Assembly: GCA_025201805.1 (NCBI GenBank)
Contig: MU619329.1
Span: 21,128-85,127 of the forward strand
Direction: 5' to 3'
Length of the DNA stretch: 64,000 bases
Origin: Parasitella parasitica
Lineage: Eukaryota > Mucoromycota > Mucoromycetes > Mucorales > Mucoraceae
Shown: positions 12,168-24,725 of the stretch, one piece after another
Layout of the letters: every line of letters begins with the position of its first letter
Numbering within the stretch: position 1 is the stretch's first letter
The notes under the pieces: model-generated
Seen by the model: only the letters and a program-made list of their open reading frames with translations
What the model was told of the DNA's origin: nothing
Database searches by the model: none
Program-made: the position numbers and the translations under genes

Positions 12168-14297
12168 ATGGAACAAGAAAATACAGGTACAATCAACCAA
12201 AGATAATTACAATGCCAAAAATCCTTACATGTTTACTTCAGTTAAGGTGACACGCCTTGTTGTGTTTGCTTTTTGGAGTGTTGTGCTATTAGGCTTGCCC
12301 TTCTGGTGGAAAACTACGGAAGTCTACAGAGCTAGTCTGCCTTTTTCAGAAATAGATTCATGGCAAATCAAACAGGCAAGCAGTATTGAAAGCTGCACAA
12401 TTGTGTCTATCTCTAATCAAATAACCATAATTAGGCTTGTGATTTTGTTATGCCAACCAAATTCACCGTTTTTATACCTTCCTCTTTTCAAAAATCAATT
12501 GATAACAATCAATTATCAACAGAAATCAAAGCCAAATTAGCGGATAAACTATCCAGCTTCAACTACAAAGATAATTTTCCCATCGATATTTCTGTTCATG
12601 AGCAAGGTTAGATTCCAGAGCAGTCAGATGTTTTGTGTTCTCACCAACAAACATGTGTTTAGTGAAAGTGAAGGGCCATGAGGAAGCAACTATTGGACAT
12701 TACTTTATCTACGTTGATCAAGCTGACAAGATAAGCCTTGGAATTGGGAGTGAGAGGTCTAGTTTTCTTAAAGTCAACGACATGACAACCAGTAAATATG
12801 CAGTAGTTGACTTCGGCAGAATACTGTATTTACATTCAATTTTTAGGTAGTATCGCAAGTACGCTAGCCACTGTAATTCCGCCAGTGTATTTGAGCGAAT
12901 ATGAAGATTTAGGAAACATGGCATGTCATTTTGAAGAAAAGGACAAGGTATATACTTTTGCAGCTAGAATAATGCAAGTTACTAAAGAAGGCACGACAAT
13001 AGAATGACGTTTCGAGCATGCGAGCCTTCAAATACTCTTCACAATACGAGACTACATTCAGTCTGATGAATAATAACCCTGAAAACATGAAAATGGACTG
13101 GGAGATTCGCGACGCTGTCAATTCATACCTTTCTTTGTTCTTGAAAGAGGTCTCAATTGTCTCAAATTTCACTATTGATTCACAGGTATAGGCTAATGAA
13201 TTTGTATTATATTACCAGTAGCTCATGTCGCATTGCTATAGATCCAAAACTATGCGCCACTATCACTGAAGCCTTATTTCAAAGCAAGAGTAGGAAAGCC
13301 CGATTATTATTTCTTTGAGCCTCAACATTTGCCTCATTTTGTGAATTCAGCTGAATGGAATTTAGGTGAGAAATTTTATCTACAAACAATTTACAGCTAT
13401 GCTGAATCTTTCAAAAACAGCATCTACAATCACTTCATACCCTAGTATAAATTTTATACTGTACGTACCGTCTGCAGAAGAAGCACCCCTTCGCATACAT
13501 GACTCTAAAGGTAAACATCACTCTGATCAACACGGCCGGCCAGATACTGATACTTTAGTATAGGCCAACCGTTATTAACAAGCGCATTTCTCATTCCTCG
13601 CTGGGGTGGTATTGTCATAAAAAATCCACCAAAATCAGCTACAGACGAGTACACATTTACCAAGAAGGATCTTCAACCTATCATGAAGATATTCCTTTCC
13701 CAACTGCGAAGTTTGATTGGTATTCATGATCTACAAAGCCAGATTTCAAACAAATTTGTAAGTAGCCTGCATCTGGACTGATTTAAACCTTGTATATTTA
13801 TATTTGTATGTAATCTCATGCAATTATAAACATAGCCTGCCAATTATCATGTAACATTTGAGCCTGCCACTAAGTCTGGTATTACAACATTAGAAAAAGA
13901 CAACCTGATTCGCTCTAGAACAATAGAAAACGTTGTCAACACCATCTCCACATTAAAATCCTTGGCGCAATTAGTCGATGAGATTCCCAACATGGTTGTG
14001 GAGGATCATATCAGTATCAAGGTGCGCCAATCTCTGGATGCATTGGATTCAGTAAGTATGGCTTTGAGTAAGGTCAGTTATATCGAGGCGCTGCAGAGTT
14101 CAATTGAAACGGTTGAGCTGGCAGAGAAGGCCTTTTTTGACCCCACTATGGTTTCGATGCTTTATTTCCCTGACGAGCACAAATACGCTATTTACATGCC
14201 ATTGTTTGTGCCCATCTCGGTCCCCTTGATTATGGCTTTGTTGAAGGAAATCAAGAAGTTGAAACAGACAAAAAATATCAAAAAGAAGGAAGAATAA
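12168..14297 (+). CDS. GPI17: GPI transamidase subunit PIG-S (Gpi17)
   Basis: ER-membrane subunit of the complex that attaches GPI anchors to proteins. Ten exons (12168-12186, 12242-12375, 12435-12606, 12663-12791, 12847-12947, 13003-13185, 13242-13365, 13421-13510, 13564-13757, 13836-14297) sum to 536 codons (535 aa; the human protein is about 555). An N-terminal membrane segment (VVFAFWSVVLLGLPFWW) is followed by KTTEVYRASLPF, the PIG-S signature. A C-terminal membrane segment (PLFVPISVPLIMALL) precedes a lysine-rich tail, as expected for two transmembrane anchors with a luminal domain between. Intron 2 (12376-12434) must use a GC donor (CAG then GCAAGC) to keep frame. Same strand as MUTYH, 281 bases downstream. 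Confidence 0.9.
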
Positions 14298-14698
14298 ATT
14301 TCATAGATTACGGTCCTACCATTATTAGGTTTTTGGGGAAGCAATACTACATACATTGCTACGCTAATTTTGCTTTTAATTCGATTTTTTTGAGGATTGA
14401 GCTTACCGTCATTGAATTACTTGTTTTTTGGGATAATGATATTTGGCTTATCTAAATGATATGAAAAATGCAGCAGTGCAATACAAACTCTGATCTTTTT
14501 GTAATTACATCAAATCCTGTGTCAAACGAAAGCATAAATCATATGAGAATAACAGGGTTCATATATATTTATGTAAACAGTTATAAAAATGTCATTAGTA
14601 CACGTGAGAAGAAAGAAAAAAGGTTTTACAGGAAGAATAAAGCAGAAAAGAAAAAGAAAAAAGCAAAAGAGATGGATCTATGTCAAGAAAATTTTAAG
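14298..14698. other. Convergent intergenic region
   Basis: Lies between the 3' ends of GPI17 (plus) and the aspartate/glutamate carrier (minus). It contains AT-rich and A-rich sequence, including a run rich in AAAAGAAA at 14620-14665. One short ORF over the A-rich run has no recognisable content, so the region is read as 3' untranslated sequence of both genes. Confidence 0.5.
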
Positions 14699-16798
14699 TT
14701 ATGCATCCTTTTTTGTGGGTTTATAAACACCAAATCTATAGTCGAGATCTAACAACATCTTAAGTGCATTTGTGGAGCGAAGAGTAGCTCTTTGTTCAAT
14801 CGACCGCGTCGGATCAGCAGAAGAGGTGGTGGCAGTTGAAGCAGTGTTTGCAGCAGTTCCATGACCAGGAAGAGGAAGCATTTGATGTAAGAGTTCGTAC
14901 ACAGTCAAAGTAACACCAAATTGAGGAGAAGAACGGAAAATACGAGCAGGTCCACCTTTGAAGAAGGCCTTGAAACCTTCCTCTGCAAAAATCTTTCTAG
15001 CTGCATCAGCGATACCAGTATATGTAGTTTGACCTTTACGAGCTTCTACTTGCAAACGGGTCTTGATAACATCGGCAGGAGTTGTGAAATAAGCAGCGGG
15101 CATACCAGCAATGGCACCAGCCATCAAAAGTTCAGAAACGGCAAGCTTATGATCGGGACCCTCCTTGAAGAGATCCTTTTTCAAATGTGCATAGGCAGGA
15201 AAATAGATAGCAGAAAATGGCACATCTCTCAAAAGACATGCAGCAACACCCTTATACAAACCAACAATACCCAAATGTTTGACAATCCAAACTGCAGATC
15301 TTCGAGGAGCAGCATCAGCAGATAAGTTCTTTGCTTGTTCACCCTGAATTTGAAGGCGGATTTTAACAATTTCCAAAGGATTAGTGAACACAACTTGAGA
15401 AGCACCAGCAGCACCACCAGCAGCCATTTCTTGCCAAAAAGTAATTTCTCCATTTTGTTTACTAGTAAATCTGCTGCGAACAAAATCGTTTACAGTCAAT
15501 TTGATAGCTTTCTCAGGAGCGACACCCTATGCAAAAATGATTTTGTAATAATGAATAACCCATTTCTCTCTCTCTCTGTTACACATAATCTTTTTCAGCA
15601 CACTTACCACAAGCTGAGGACCGAGGCCTCTGTATAAACCAGTAAATCCTTCGTTTTTCAAAACTTTCTTGAAACAATCTAGACTGTTTTTGTACAAGAG
15701 CTCGCCAACAACTTTTGATCTTTGATTCTGCATACGAGTTTTGACCAGATCGATGGGGTATACGGCAGTCGCACCTACAGCACCAGCAATGGAGCCGAGA
15801 GTAAAAGAATACATGCTTTCAACAAGCTGCCAGATAGCACCTTTGTTTGGTTGCTGTGGGTGATCAACGTGGAGATCCTTGGTTTTATCCAGGTCCTTTT
15901 GCAAGACAGTCCAACGAGGATCCAAAACACGAGCAAAGTCATCCAAGCCGAGCACACCAGAATCATCGTCTACACCAGCAAAGTGGAAAATAACGTCAAC
16001 TTCCATAGGGGTAAATGCGGTATATCTGCTGGCTTCATGAGCGTGTTTCAGAAAGTCTGATTTTGTAATCTTTTGGTTGGCGTTATTTTCGATAGCTTTG
16101 CGAATGACCAATTCAACCATATCAATATTACGGATAACATTGTGGAATGCAACTACAGAAGAGAAGCTAATCTTGTTGCCACTGTATAAATTGCACAATG
16201 TAGGTAAATGGTCAATAACATCATCTGATAGTTTGTGTTTTGCGACGTCCAAAATGATCTTTTTGAAATCCTCGGGCTGAATGAAACCAGATTGCTCCTT
16301 GTCATAGTGCTTGAATTCTTGACGAAGACGCTCACCTTGTAAACCCTTGATCAACTGTGTAAACTCTTGATAGCTGAGTTCATGATGACCTTCCCTGGAC
16401 CCAATGTACAACTTTAACCAATCGCAATCAAAATCAAAAGGAACGGCGTCAGCAGGCATGTTGCTCGAGAGGACACTTTTAAACTGATCAAAAGTAACTT
16501 TGCCAACACCATTCACGTCAAACACACGGAAAGCCACCTCGTATTCGGCATCAGGCTTCGACAATAAATCTTCAAATATAACAAAATCATCAAATGAGAC
16601 AAAGCCTTTACTGTTTTTATCAGCCAATTTGTACAGAAGCTCGAATTGTTCACGTTGAATCTTCTTGAAATCTTCTCCAGGTGCAATAGCAGACAAAAAG
16701 TCATCCTTGGTCATAAATTTCTCACCTTCCTTGTCCAAGGAGGCATACATATGATATGTACGGCGATAGTGTTCTAAACGACTTACTGTATCTGCCAT
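14699..16798 (-). CDS. AGC1: Calcium-binding mitochondrial aspartate/glutamate carrier (aralar/citrin type)
   Basis: Inner-membrane exchanger of aspartate for glutamate plus H+ that serves the malate-aspartate shuttle; calcium regulates it through the N-terminal EF-hand domain. Two exons, 15608-16798 and 14699-15526 (intron of 81 nt), sum to 673 codons (672 aa, close to the 675-678 of animal members). The N-terminal half shows repeated EF-hand-like segments ([42 protein letters not shown]). The C-terminal half has three mitochondrial carrier repeats, with signatures [20 protein letters not shown] and [10 protein letters not shown]. The start at 16798 gives [13 protein letters not shown]; an in-frame ATG at 16900 would add a hydrophobic stretch, probably from the untranslated leader. 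Confidence 0.94.
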
Positions 16799-17924
16799 AT
16801 TCTCGAAAATTAGGGGGCTGAAAAAGGTACAAAGAAATGAAAGAAAGAAAGAAGGGAGGAAAAGAAGAAAGAAAGTTTTTTCGTTACTAATACGCTTCAC
16901 AAGGACTCACACTTGCACTACAAATTTAAAGGTACACAAAGAGGGGGAGAGCCCAAAAATAACCATGAAATTTTTTCGTGCACGGAAACATCGGAGGGAT
17001 GACAAACACACACCAATAAAATCTATCATCCAAAAGCGACATCAAACGCTTTAAACTAATCCATGATTCAAGATACATTGACTGATACTCAATGGATTTA
17101 TATTCTGGAAAGAGCCAATTGCTATGACAACTGGATAGTTTTTTTTTTTTTTTTTTTTCAGTTGTGTCGCCAACATATATAAGATACAGAGTATGAAGGA
17201 ACGAGCGGCTACAGGAGCATGTGAATATGCTATTCAAAAACAAGTGGGGAAATCAAATAATCTCCCGAGTAACCTTAAAACAAAAGAAAGCTCCTTTTGA
17301 TACATGTATTAGTCAAGAAAATACCACTTTGTGGTTTATGAAAAAAAGATCATCAAATATCTGTATGACCAAGATATTCCGGAAAAACTCATCAATTATC
17401 ATAATTTTACCGTCTTGAACGTAAAATGATATACTTTTACTGATACACGTGGCAAATATCGGGTAACTAGACCACGACCCCATATGACAATGTTTGACAT
17501 TTTAAAAATATCTCTTTTTAATAGATGAAGACATTCTGTACCTGAAATTTCATGTAAAATAGGTTTGATATTGTTACAGCAAGTTCCTGTCATTGTTTGT
17601 TTTCATTTGTGTGTGCTTGCATGTGGAGTTTGCCCTGATTTTTTTTTTTTTTTTTTGTTTCTGTCATGTAAAAAGACCTTCTTATTTTAGTATTGAACCC
17701 TTTAGTAAGTGAGTGAGTGGTGCAAGATACTTCAGAGTACATTCATGAAAGCATGGTCTATATTTTAAAAACTCAAATGTGCTTTGTTTGTATATACAGA
17801 GATTATCACAACCCAGTGGGCTCAGACAATGAAAATCAGGAGTGTAAAAAAATTACTGCCCAAAGGGGAAATGGTTACAATTGCACCCGAGGAAAGCAAA
17901 GAAAAGGTTTATTTTAAGGGTTGA
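16799..17924. other. Intergenic region upstream of the carrier gene
   Basis: About 1.1 kb holding the carrier gene promoter (minus strand) and the DHX16 3' flank. It has T runs near 17138-17158 and 17640-17656 and a GAAA-rich stretch at 16830-16880. Short ORFs on both strands show no conserved content. Confidence 0.5.
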
Positions 17925-20900
17925 TTATTGTCCCTTTTTAGGCATCTTTTTCTTGTCATCAAGGTTGTCCAAATCACTCTCTTTGTAATAGTGCGGGGCA
18001 ACTAAAAACACATCAGTCAAAGCAAATCTTGTATTCATTCCAATCAACATACCATCTAATAGCCAAGTAGGTTGAATTTCCATGACCTGTCTCATATATT
18101 CTTTACTTGTCAGAACCAACTCGAAATAGACTACCCATTTGGGCTTTTTCTCCAGCATGCCACTGCTGGGATGAATATGAACTGTTTGATTCTGCTTCAC
18201 CGTACGATAAGAATCGCCAGATTTGTTTAATCTTGCAGAATTAAAAAAGAAGCCAGATGTAATAGACTGTGTTCAGAACATTTAGTTTACTGTCTAAAGC
18301 ATTCATAATTTTTTCTCACCTTCTGAATGGAAACAGGGTCGTTGGGATTAGGATTACTGACCAACTTTACTTCCACACGATCCATCAGCTGTACAAGCTG
18401 ATCACGCACATTACGCACACGCTCTAAAGTCTTGACTTGCACAAAATTTTCATAGCACCATTGAACCGAAAAATCAGTTTCAACCCATTGATTCCAGATA
18501 TTAAGTAATGTCAAATGATCTCCACCTGGTTTCACTAAGTTTTGATGTGCTGTATCCGCAAGAATTTTCTTATCTTTTGGTCGGTATAACAATGAACTTT
18601 GCTCTGATAACATAGCACAAATGGAGACAACTTCATCTGTACACTCATATTTTTCAGCAGCTACAATAGCCTTCGAAAGACATGGATCCATAGGAAATTC
18701 AGCCATTCTTCTTCCTAATTTCGTCAGTTCTGCTCTATCATTTAAAGCGCCCAAGGCATACAATTGACTGAGTGATCGTATCATAGTATCTTCAACAGGT
18801 GGGTCCAGAAAATCAAAATTGACCAGATCATTAATACCCAAGCTCTAGCATCAACGGGTTTAGCATGTATCATCTTTTTGGATTTATCATGTAAAACCAA
18901 CCTTTAGTAGCAAGACAACATTGGATAGATTGACTCTTTGAATTTCAGGCACTGTATTTTCCTCCATTTCATTGTAAAATGCCCATTGTGTAAACAGACG
19001 GAAGCATTTGCCAGGGCCAGTACGACCTGCTCGACCTGCGCGTTGTGTTGACGATGCACGAGAGCAAGGCACAACTGTCAAGGCTTCCATACCAGTTCTT
19101 GGGTTAAATGTCTTTTGCTTGTTGAATCCAGGATCAATAACAAACGATACACCATCCACCGTAATTGAGGTTTCTGCAATATTCGTAGCCAAGATAACCT
19201 TACGAGCCCCTTCAGGTGTAGGTTCAAAAATTCGAGATTGCTGTTCAGAAGGTAAATTTGCATAGATCGGACAAATCATAAGCTCTGATATCTTGCTGCC
19301 TAAGGATTTGCATGCTTGAGTTAGACCTTCCTGTGCTGCTTCAATTTCATCTTGACCCTAAACGTCCTTATGCATGAGACGATTGTGTATGCGTATTTAT
19401 ATAAAGAGATTAAACTTACAGTTAAAAACACAAGAATATCACCTTTGCCTTGAGTGACATGGATGGTCAATACCTGAGTAATAGCAGCACGCAAGTAATT
19501 TGCCTCGGGCGCTTTTGTGTAGTAAATTTCAACAGGATATGGACGGCCTGGAATATTGAAGATAGGAGCATCATCGAAATACTCAGAAAACTTTTGAGCA
19601 TTCATTGTCGCGCTAGAGATCAATAATTTCAAATCAGGCCTGAAGCGAGCAATATCTTTGATCAATCCAAACAAGATATCAGTGGAGAGCGTTCTTTCGT
19701 GTGCCTCATCGATAATCATGCAACTATAAGAGGCCAAATCAGGCTCTGTCATGAATTCACGAAGAAGCATACCATCTGTCATATATTTGACACATGTCTT
19801 TTCCGATGTGCAATCTTCAAAACGGATGCTGTAGCCAACCTCTTGACCCATCAAGACTCCCATTTCTTCAGCAACACGAGCAGCTACGCTCATAGCTGCA
19901 ACACGCCGAGGCTGAGTGCAGCCAATCTTTTTGCCATGTTTTGTCAATCCGTGTTCGTACAAATACTGGGGAAGTTGAGTTGTTTTACCAGATCCCGTTT
20001 CACCCACAATAATAAGAACTTGATATTCGTCGATAGCAGCCAATAAGTCATCACGGTATTGGTAGATGGGCAATGATTTCCTAACTTGCTCAATGGATTG
20101 AGCTTTTCTTTCTGCCGCATCAATACGCTCTAGTAACTCGATATCCTTTGGATCAGGTTCGTTTAATTTTGCAGCCATGACAAAGTCAATTTTCTGATCT
20201 TCGTCAAAGACATAATCGTACTCATCCTCTACATCTTGTGCGGCTAAATTTTTTGCGGTAGCCTTCTGGATTTGAGACTTTTCCCAGATGTCATGTTCTG
20301 TTTCAAAATTTTCCTCTTCTTCGTAACGTTTATACAAGGCACTTTCCTTCTTTTTGCGATCAATTTTGCCTTTTTCTGTGATATAATCTTCGGGCATCAT
20401 GTAGCCATCTTCCTTGGTATCGATATTCATGCGGGCCTTTGCTAGACGAAGCACTTCTTTCTTGTACTCTAAATCCTTGATCTCTCGTCTAGTCATTTTC
20501 TGTCCACTAAAGAAACGCTCTTCGTCAGCAATTTCTTGCTCTAAAAGCGCCAATTGCTGCTCTTCACGATATTTCAGGTACTGTTGATTAGATCGAATTC
20601 TCAATTCAGGTAATGCTTCTTGTCGAGCTTTCTTGTCGTCGGCCAAATTACGGCGCTTTTGCGCTTCACTGCCTTCTTTGGCAGATCTGTCCTCTACAAG
20701 CTTTTTAGTTCGCTCCTTGTCCTTATCTTTGAGTCTTTGTGCCAGTTCGTCACGCTCTTTGATGTCCTGTAAACGCTCTAATTCTAATTGTCGTTCTCTT
20801 TCCTCCTCTGAATCTTCGTCTTCATCTACAGGACAGTTGGTAACGGTTACATTTATTCAATTTTCAGACACTTACGCTTCTTATATCTGCTGCTTTCTGT

Positions 20901-21451
20901 CATCTTTACTTCTGTGTCATCATCGCTTAAATCGTCCTGTCTTCTCTTTTTGCGAAGCTTCTTTTCCTTTTTACGAATACGATTCTCCTCTTCATCTTGT
21001 TCTTGTGAGTTCGCAGGATCTTCCAAAACAACTTTAAATGCTTCGTTGGCTTTACGAAGTTTAGCTTCTTCTTTCAACTCTTTTTTACGCTGTGCTTTCT
21101 CTGCTAATGCGGCAGCGGCGACAGCGGATTTACTTTGCTTGCGTGGGACTTTGTTGAATAATTCGAATGCGAATTGTTGTGTGGCAGCATCGCTTGGGGC
21201 ACCTGTATTGACTAGTTTTTGATACAATTCTTGTGGAGAAGAAGCCTTTTGTGCTATTTTCATGCAATTAGCTTTTATTCGACGGAGGCTTTCTATCCAT
21301 TTTACCTGTGGCAATGATAAAGTCTACTATGGTAGTCTCGGACATACCTAAAAGCTAGAAACGTATAGCTGAGTTGTATGCTTCAATAATTCTTCTACGC
21401 ATTTATTATTACCTTCATGGTATTATCAGATACCCAAGAGTGTAAGTCCAT
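17925..21451 (-). CDS. PRP2: Pre-mRNA-splicing DEAH-box RNA helicase DHX16 (Prp2/Cdc28 type)
   Basis: Spliceosomal ATPase that activates the assembled spliceosome before the first splicing step. Eight exons (21413-21451, 21306-21354, 20876-21253, 19420-20825, 18902-19357, 18320-18844, 18053-18266, 17925-18001) sum to 1048 codons (1047 aa; human DHX16 is about 1041). A charged N-terminal region is followed by the helicase core: GETGSGKT (about residue 430), DEAH (about 528), SSATM, and [17 protein letters not shown]. Then come the winged-helix/ratchet and OB-fold regions, ending in QPTWLLDVAPHYY. The 39-base first exon encodes [13 protein letters not shown]. The protein helps process the very short introns seen throughout the window. 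Confidence 0.94.
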
Positions 21452-21819
21452 TTTCTTTGACTGATCCTTAAAAGTTAAAAAGTAAAGACATTGCTAACTT
21501 GAAGTTATCACAAGAAAACCTTTCTCTTGCTTACAGTGACTGGCTTAAAGGCATCTGTAACTGCGGTCGTAAGCTGTCAAAGCATGGAAATGGCATTATG
21601 AACATCACTTTATATGAACATGCAAATTCCATTGATAAAAATTAACTTCTGCATGTAAGAGAAAGAACTTAGACTGTCCAAAAGTATTGAAATCGACGCT
21701 TATCAGGTAAGAAGATCTTCGTCATACACTAATATCAGATGCGAAATGTTTATATAAAGAATGAAGCTCCTATCCTGCTTCTGCAAAATTTATTCCTGAA
21801 TATGTACATGTTGTCAAAC
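21452..21819. other. Intergenic region between PRP2 and KIN17
   Basis: About 370 bases, both flanking genes on the minus strand. It carries the PRP2 promoter and the KIN17 3' end. No ORF of note or RNA gene is visible. Confidence 0.45.
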
Positions 21820-22802
21820 TTACGCTCTGATCTTTTTATTTGACTCTTGCCCTTCTTCAGCATTGCTCTTGCGTTTCATCATCATACTGCCCATTTTCAT
21901 CCCACTTGAGGCTGTTGTTGTGGTTAAGGGAGATGCAGAAGCTGATTTTTTGGCGAGTGCTGAAAGACCAGTTCTTTTCTTCATGCCTCCCATCATCATC
22001 TGGGATCCTTTGAATTTAGGCGCTTCCGCCGCGATAGTTACTGGCTTCATGCTCAGGCTTAATTTTATAGGTTGTTCTCCATCTCTTTTCAAATCTGTTG
22101 CTTCCGGCTCTACAATGCCACGCTCTTCAGCTGATTTTGTGGCTTTCTCGATCTGTTCTTTTAGTAATTCCAACTCTCTTTCTTCGTCATCCTTCTTGGC
22201 TCTGTCCATCTTTTGAATAGCAGCCTATACATGTGTATGGTAAGCAATCAATTTGGTATTTCTCTTTATCAATTCCTTAATGCTACCTGCTTGGCAAGTG
22301 CTTTTGGGCTATTGTCGACCCAAGTAATATATAGTCCTCTTTCCGCTTCATCGACTCGCAGAATGCCTTCTCTGCCCATTTGTTTGCAGAATTCGCTTAA
22401 TGAATTCCATTTCGTAGCGTTCATATGAATATGCTCCTTGAAAGCTATATACTCTTGATACACCTTGTTTGCCAAAACTCTCTTGGTACCATGACGGCGA
22501 GATAGAATACCCAAAAATTCCTTTTTAAAATCTGAAGAATAGTTGTGGATGAATCTACCAGGATTCGCAGCTACAAGCAGCATTTGTCGCTGATGAGATT
22601 CGGACATGGTATGGCATTTGAAGCCGTTTTCGTCACGGCATTGTTTTTCACAAGCCTGGCAGTAAAAACGCAGCTTTTGAAGACCTTTAGCCTGTAGGAA
22701 TGTGAGTTGATAATCGCAGGTACTTGTGCTCAATTTGACTCATTATATTACCTTCATACGGTTACCAAGATCCTTGGGCGACATGAACTCTGCTTTAGCC
22801 AT
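21820..22802 (-). CDS. KIN17: KIN17-like zinc-finger DNA/RNA-binding protein (Rts2)
   Basis: Nuclear protein linked to DNA replication, repair and splicing. Exons 22752-22802, 22287-22691 and 21820-22224 sum to 287 codons (286 aa). It starts MAKAEFMSPKDLGNRMKAKGLQ and carries a C2H2-type finger (CQAC ... H ... H). The winged-helix Kin17 domain follows (HMNATKWNSLSEFCKQMGREG, then GLYITWVDNSP). The C terminus is Met/Lys/Ser-rich (KMGSMMMKRKSN). The SH3-like C-terminal tandem of the 393-aa animal protein is absent, as is common in fungal members. It shares a 197-base divergent promoter with the next gene. Confidence 0.93.
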
Positions 22803-22999
22803 TTTGTATTGATTATTTCTTGATAGTGAAAACAGTAAAAGAAAAAAGGAGATGAACTCGATAATTGCATTTTCTTGATAGAATGATTGGTGCAATAGCT
22901 ATGTTGCTGCGTGACTCCAGTCTGAATACTGTACACATTCGTATTTGGTATGAGAATAATTCGCTTTAACTCTTTGTTTTTAAATAAAAAAAGTCTATA
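22803..22999. promoter_or_regulatory. Bidirectional promoter, KIN17 / BRF2-like gene
   Basis: The start codons of two divergent genes are only 197 bases apart (ATG at 22802 on minus, ATG at 23000 on plus), so both core promoters must lie here. No TATA box is obvious; the plus-strand start is preceded by an A-rich stretch. Confidence 0.6.
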
Positions 23000-24361
23000 A
23001 TGCCCTGTCCTGCATGTAATAGTGACAACATAGACTCTGATGAAGGTGTAACTGTATGCGCATCCTGTGGAACTGTGATTGATGACTCTGTTTTTCAAGA
23101 TAATGATTTCAGCTATACTCAAACAAATTCAGAATATCTCCAACCGAAAACCAAAACTCGGACTGGAAAGGTAAATGTAGTTAGACAATATGTTGTCCAT
23201 GAGTTTTACGCTAACCACTATTGACCGGTACAGCATAAAAGCGCTCTAGCGAATGTTGAAAAAATAGCTACATATTTCAGAATACCTGAAGACTCGATTG
23301 CTCAAGCTAAACATTTAATCCTGAAGCACAGTGAAGATCTCTCAAATCGAAATCCTTTGGAGACAGCATTGTTCGTCACTTATTTAACTGCTAGAGACCG
23401 GATATCACCTTGGTCTATTGAAGATTTTATAGAAAACTTTCCTATTCCAGTCAATAAATCAATAGTCCGGCATATCAATTTCACTTTTGCCAAAAAATCC
23501 AGCTTGTACAAGTCTATCCAGTTTGAATCCTCTCAGAACGAACCAGATATATTTTTGGAAACTATCATGCCTGGCATCAAAAAGCAGTATGGTGGATCAC
23601 ATAAAATGCCCAAGTCAACGACAATACAGCTAAAGCAACGAACAAAAGCGTTGATCAACTTGGGCGACTTGTATGGATTAAATACTGGCCGAAAAGCTAG
23701 GCCAACAATCATCGCCACAGCTATGATCGCCTATGCTTCACTTCAAATACAAAGCAAATCTAGTAACTCCAATACAAAATCATCCAAAAAACTTAGTCTA
23801 TACCAAAATCGTCGACTTGATTGCTTTAAAAAGTATTGCACTTTTAGCAATAAGATTATACAAAGTAGAATGTATGACTATATGGATTTCCTTCATGCTT
23901 GTGCTATTAATATTTCATGGATACCTAATCCTGATAAAAAGTTTATACATTACTTTTTGCAGGATATTCTCGATATGTATAGCCAGCAGAATGGCGCAGC
24001 TCCACATTTGAAGCTGACAGACGAGCAATACACTATCACCGTAATAAAGAAAAATGCTGCCTTGTCCAGCCAATTCGAAATCTTGATTAATTCTGCCCAA
24101 CGACACATTGACAATAACAGTGCACCCAGCGACTACCGATCACTAGAATATAGCATTTTTTACTTGATGACATTTGGATTGACAAGAAGCGATATAATGC
24201 AGTGGTCAGAACGATCAATACGAGGCATGGCTGATTCTCTGCAATTCAGATCAAAGTATGGAACAAACGCAAGCCTTGAATTAGACCTGGATAGAGAAGA
24301 ATTGGACGACAAAGACATGTTGGATCAAGAAGTGGATGTTTATATACAGTCAATAGAGTAG
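23000..24361 (+). CDS. TFIIB-family transcription factor, BRF2-like
   Basis: Exons 23000-23170 and 23234-24361 give 433 codons (432 aa; human BRF2 is 419). The N terminus is a TFIIB-type zinc ribbon (MPCPACNSDNIDSD ... CASCGTVID, C-x2-C then C-x2-C). Two cyclin-like helical repeats follow; the second begins around GLNTGRKARPTIIATAMIAY. That line matches the equivalent position in BRF2 better than in TFIIB or BRF1 as far as I can recall them. BRF2 directs Pol III to gene-external promoters such as U6. The C terminus is acidic (DREELDDKDMLDQE). A divergent TFIIB relative of another type, such as Rrn7/TAF1B, is the main alternative. A profile comparison of all TFIIB families would settle it. Confidence 0.65.
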
Positions 24362-24418
24362 TGTGTAAATATGGATTCTATTCTTTTTACTTTACTGGCA
24401 TCGAACTTGGATAGATAC

Positions 24419-24725
24419 TGATCTATCAGAATGAGAAATTATTCAAATAAAACGGTCGTGAATTAATCAGGTAAAGATCTCGTTTATTACATGAAAAAAT
24501 GATGGTTTATATACTAGTGAAGCTAAGTGGACTGATGGGAGGATAAGATACAAGTGTGAGACATGGTGTGATTTAGAGAGTGGAACGGTACATTGTATCT
24601 ATCGTCCATGTACATGTCATGTTGAGTTATAAATAAGGAACATGATCCATTGGGATATGTTCCTGAATTGTGTTCAGGATTGAATCTACTTGAGTTTGAC
24701 TTCCGGTTGGGAAATTGACACATCA
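24419..24725 (+). repeat. Dispersed repeat, copy 1 (partner at 60132-60430)
   Basis: Aligns by eye with 60132-60430 over the whole length, with scattered substitutions and small gaps. Shared landmarks include GAGAAAT-ATTCAAATAAAA, GATGGTTTATAT and TGGTGTGATTTAGAGA. An almost identical segment around GGAACATGATCCATTGGG forms an inverted repeat with the following ATATGTTCC (24637-24663). No ORF. It could be a MITE or part of an LTR; no terminal repeat or target duplication was identified. Confidence 0.7.

Noticed and set aside
14468-14752. Lys-rich plus-strand ORF between GPI17 and the carrier gene
   Set aside because: Overlaps the coding end of the carrier on the other strand and an A-rich 3' flank; no conserved content.
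15722-16060. Plus-strand ORFs opposite the aspartate/glutamate carrier
   Set aside because: No conserved content, and the minus strand encodes EF-hand and carrier signatures throughout.
16799-16900. Upstream in-frame start for the aspartate/glutamate carrier
   Set aside because: The added residues are a Phe/Leu/Ser-rich translation of a TTTC-rich leader, and family members start at MADTV-like sequence.
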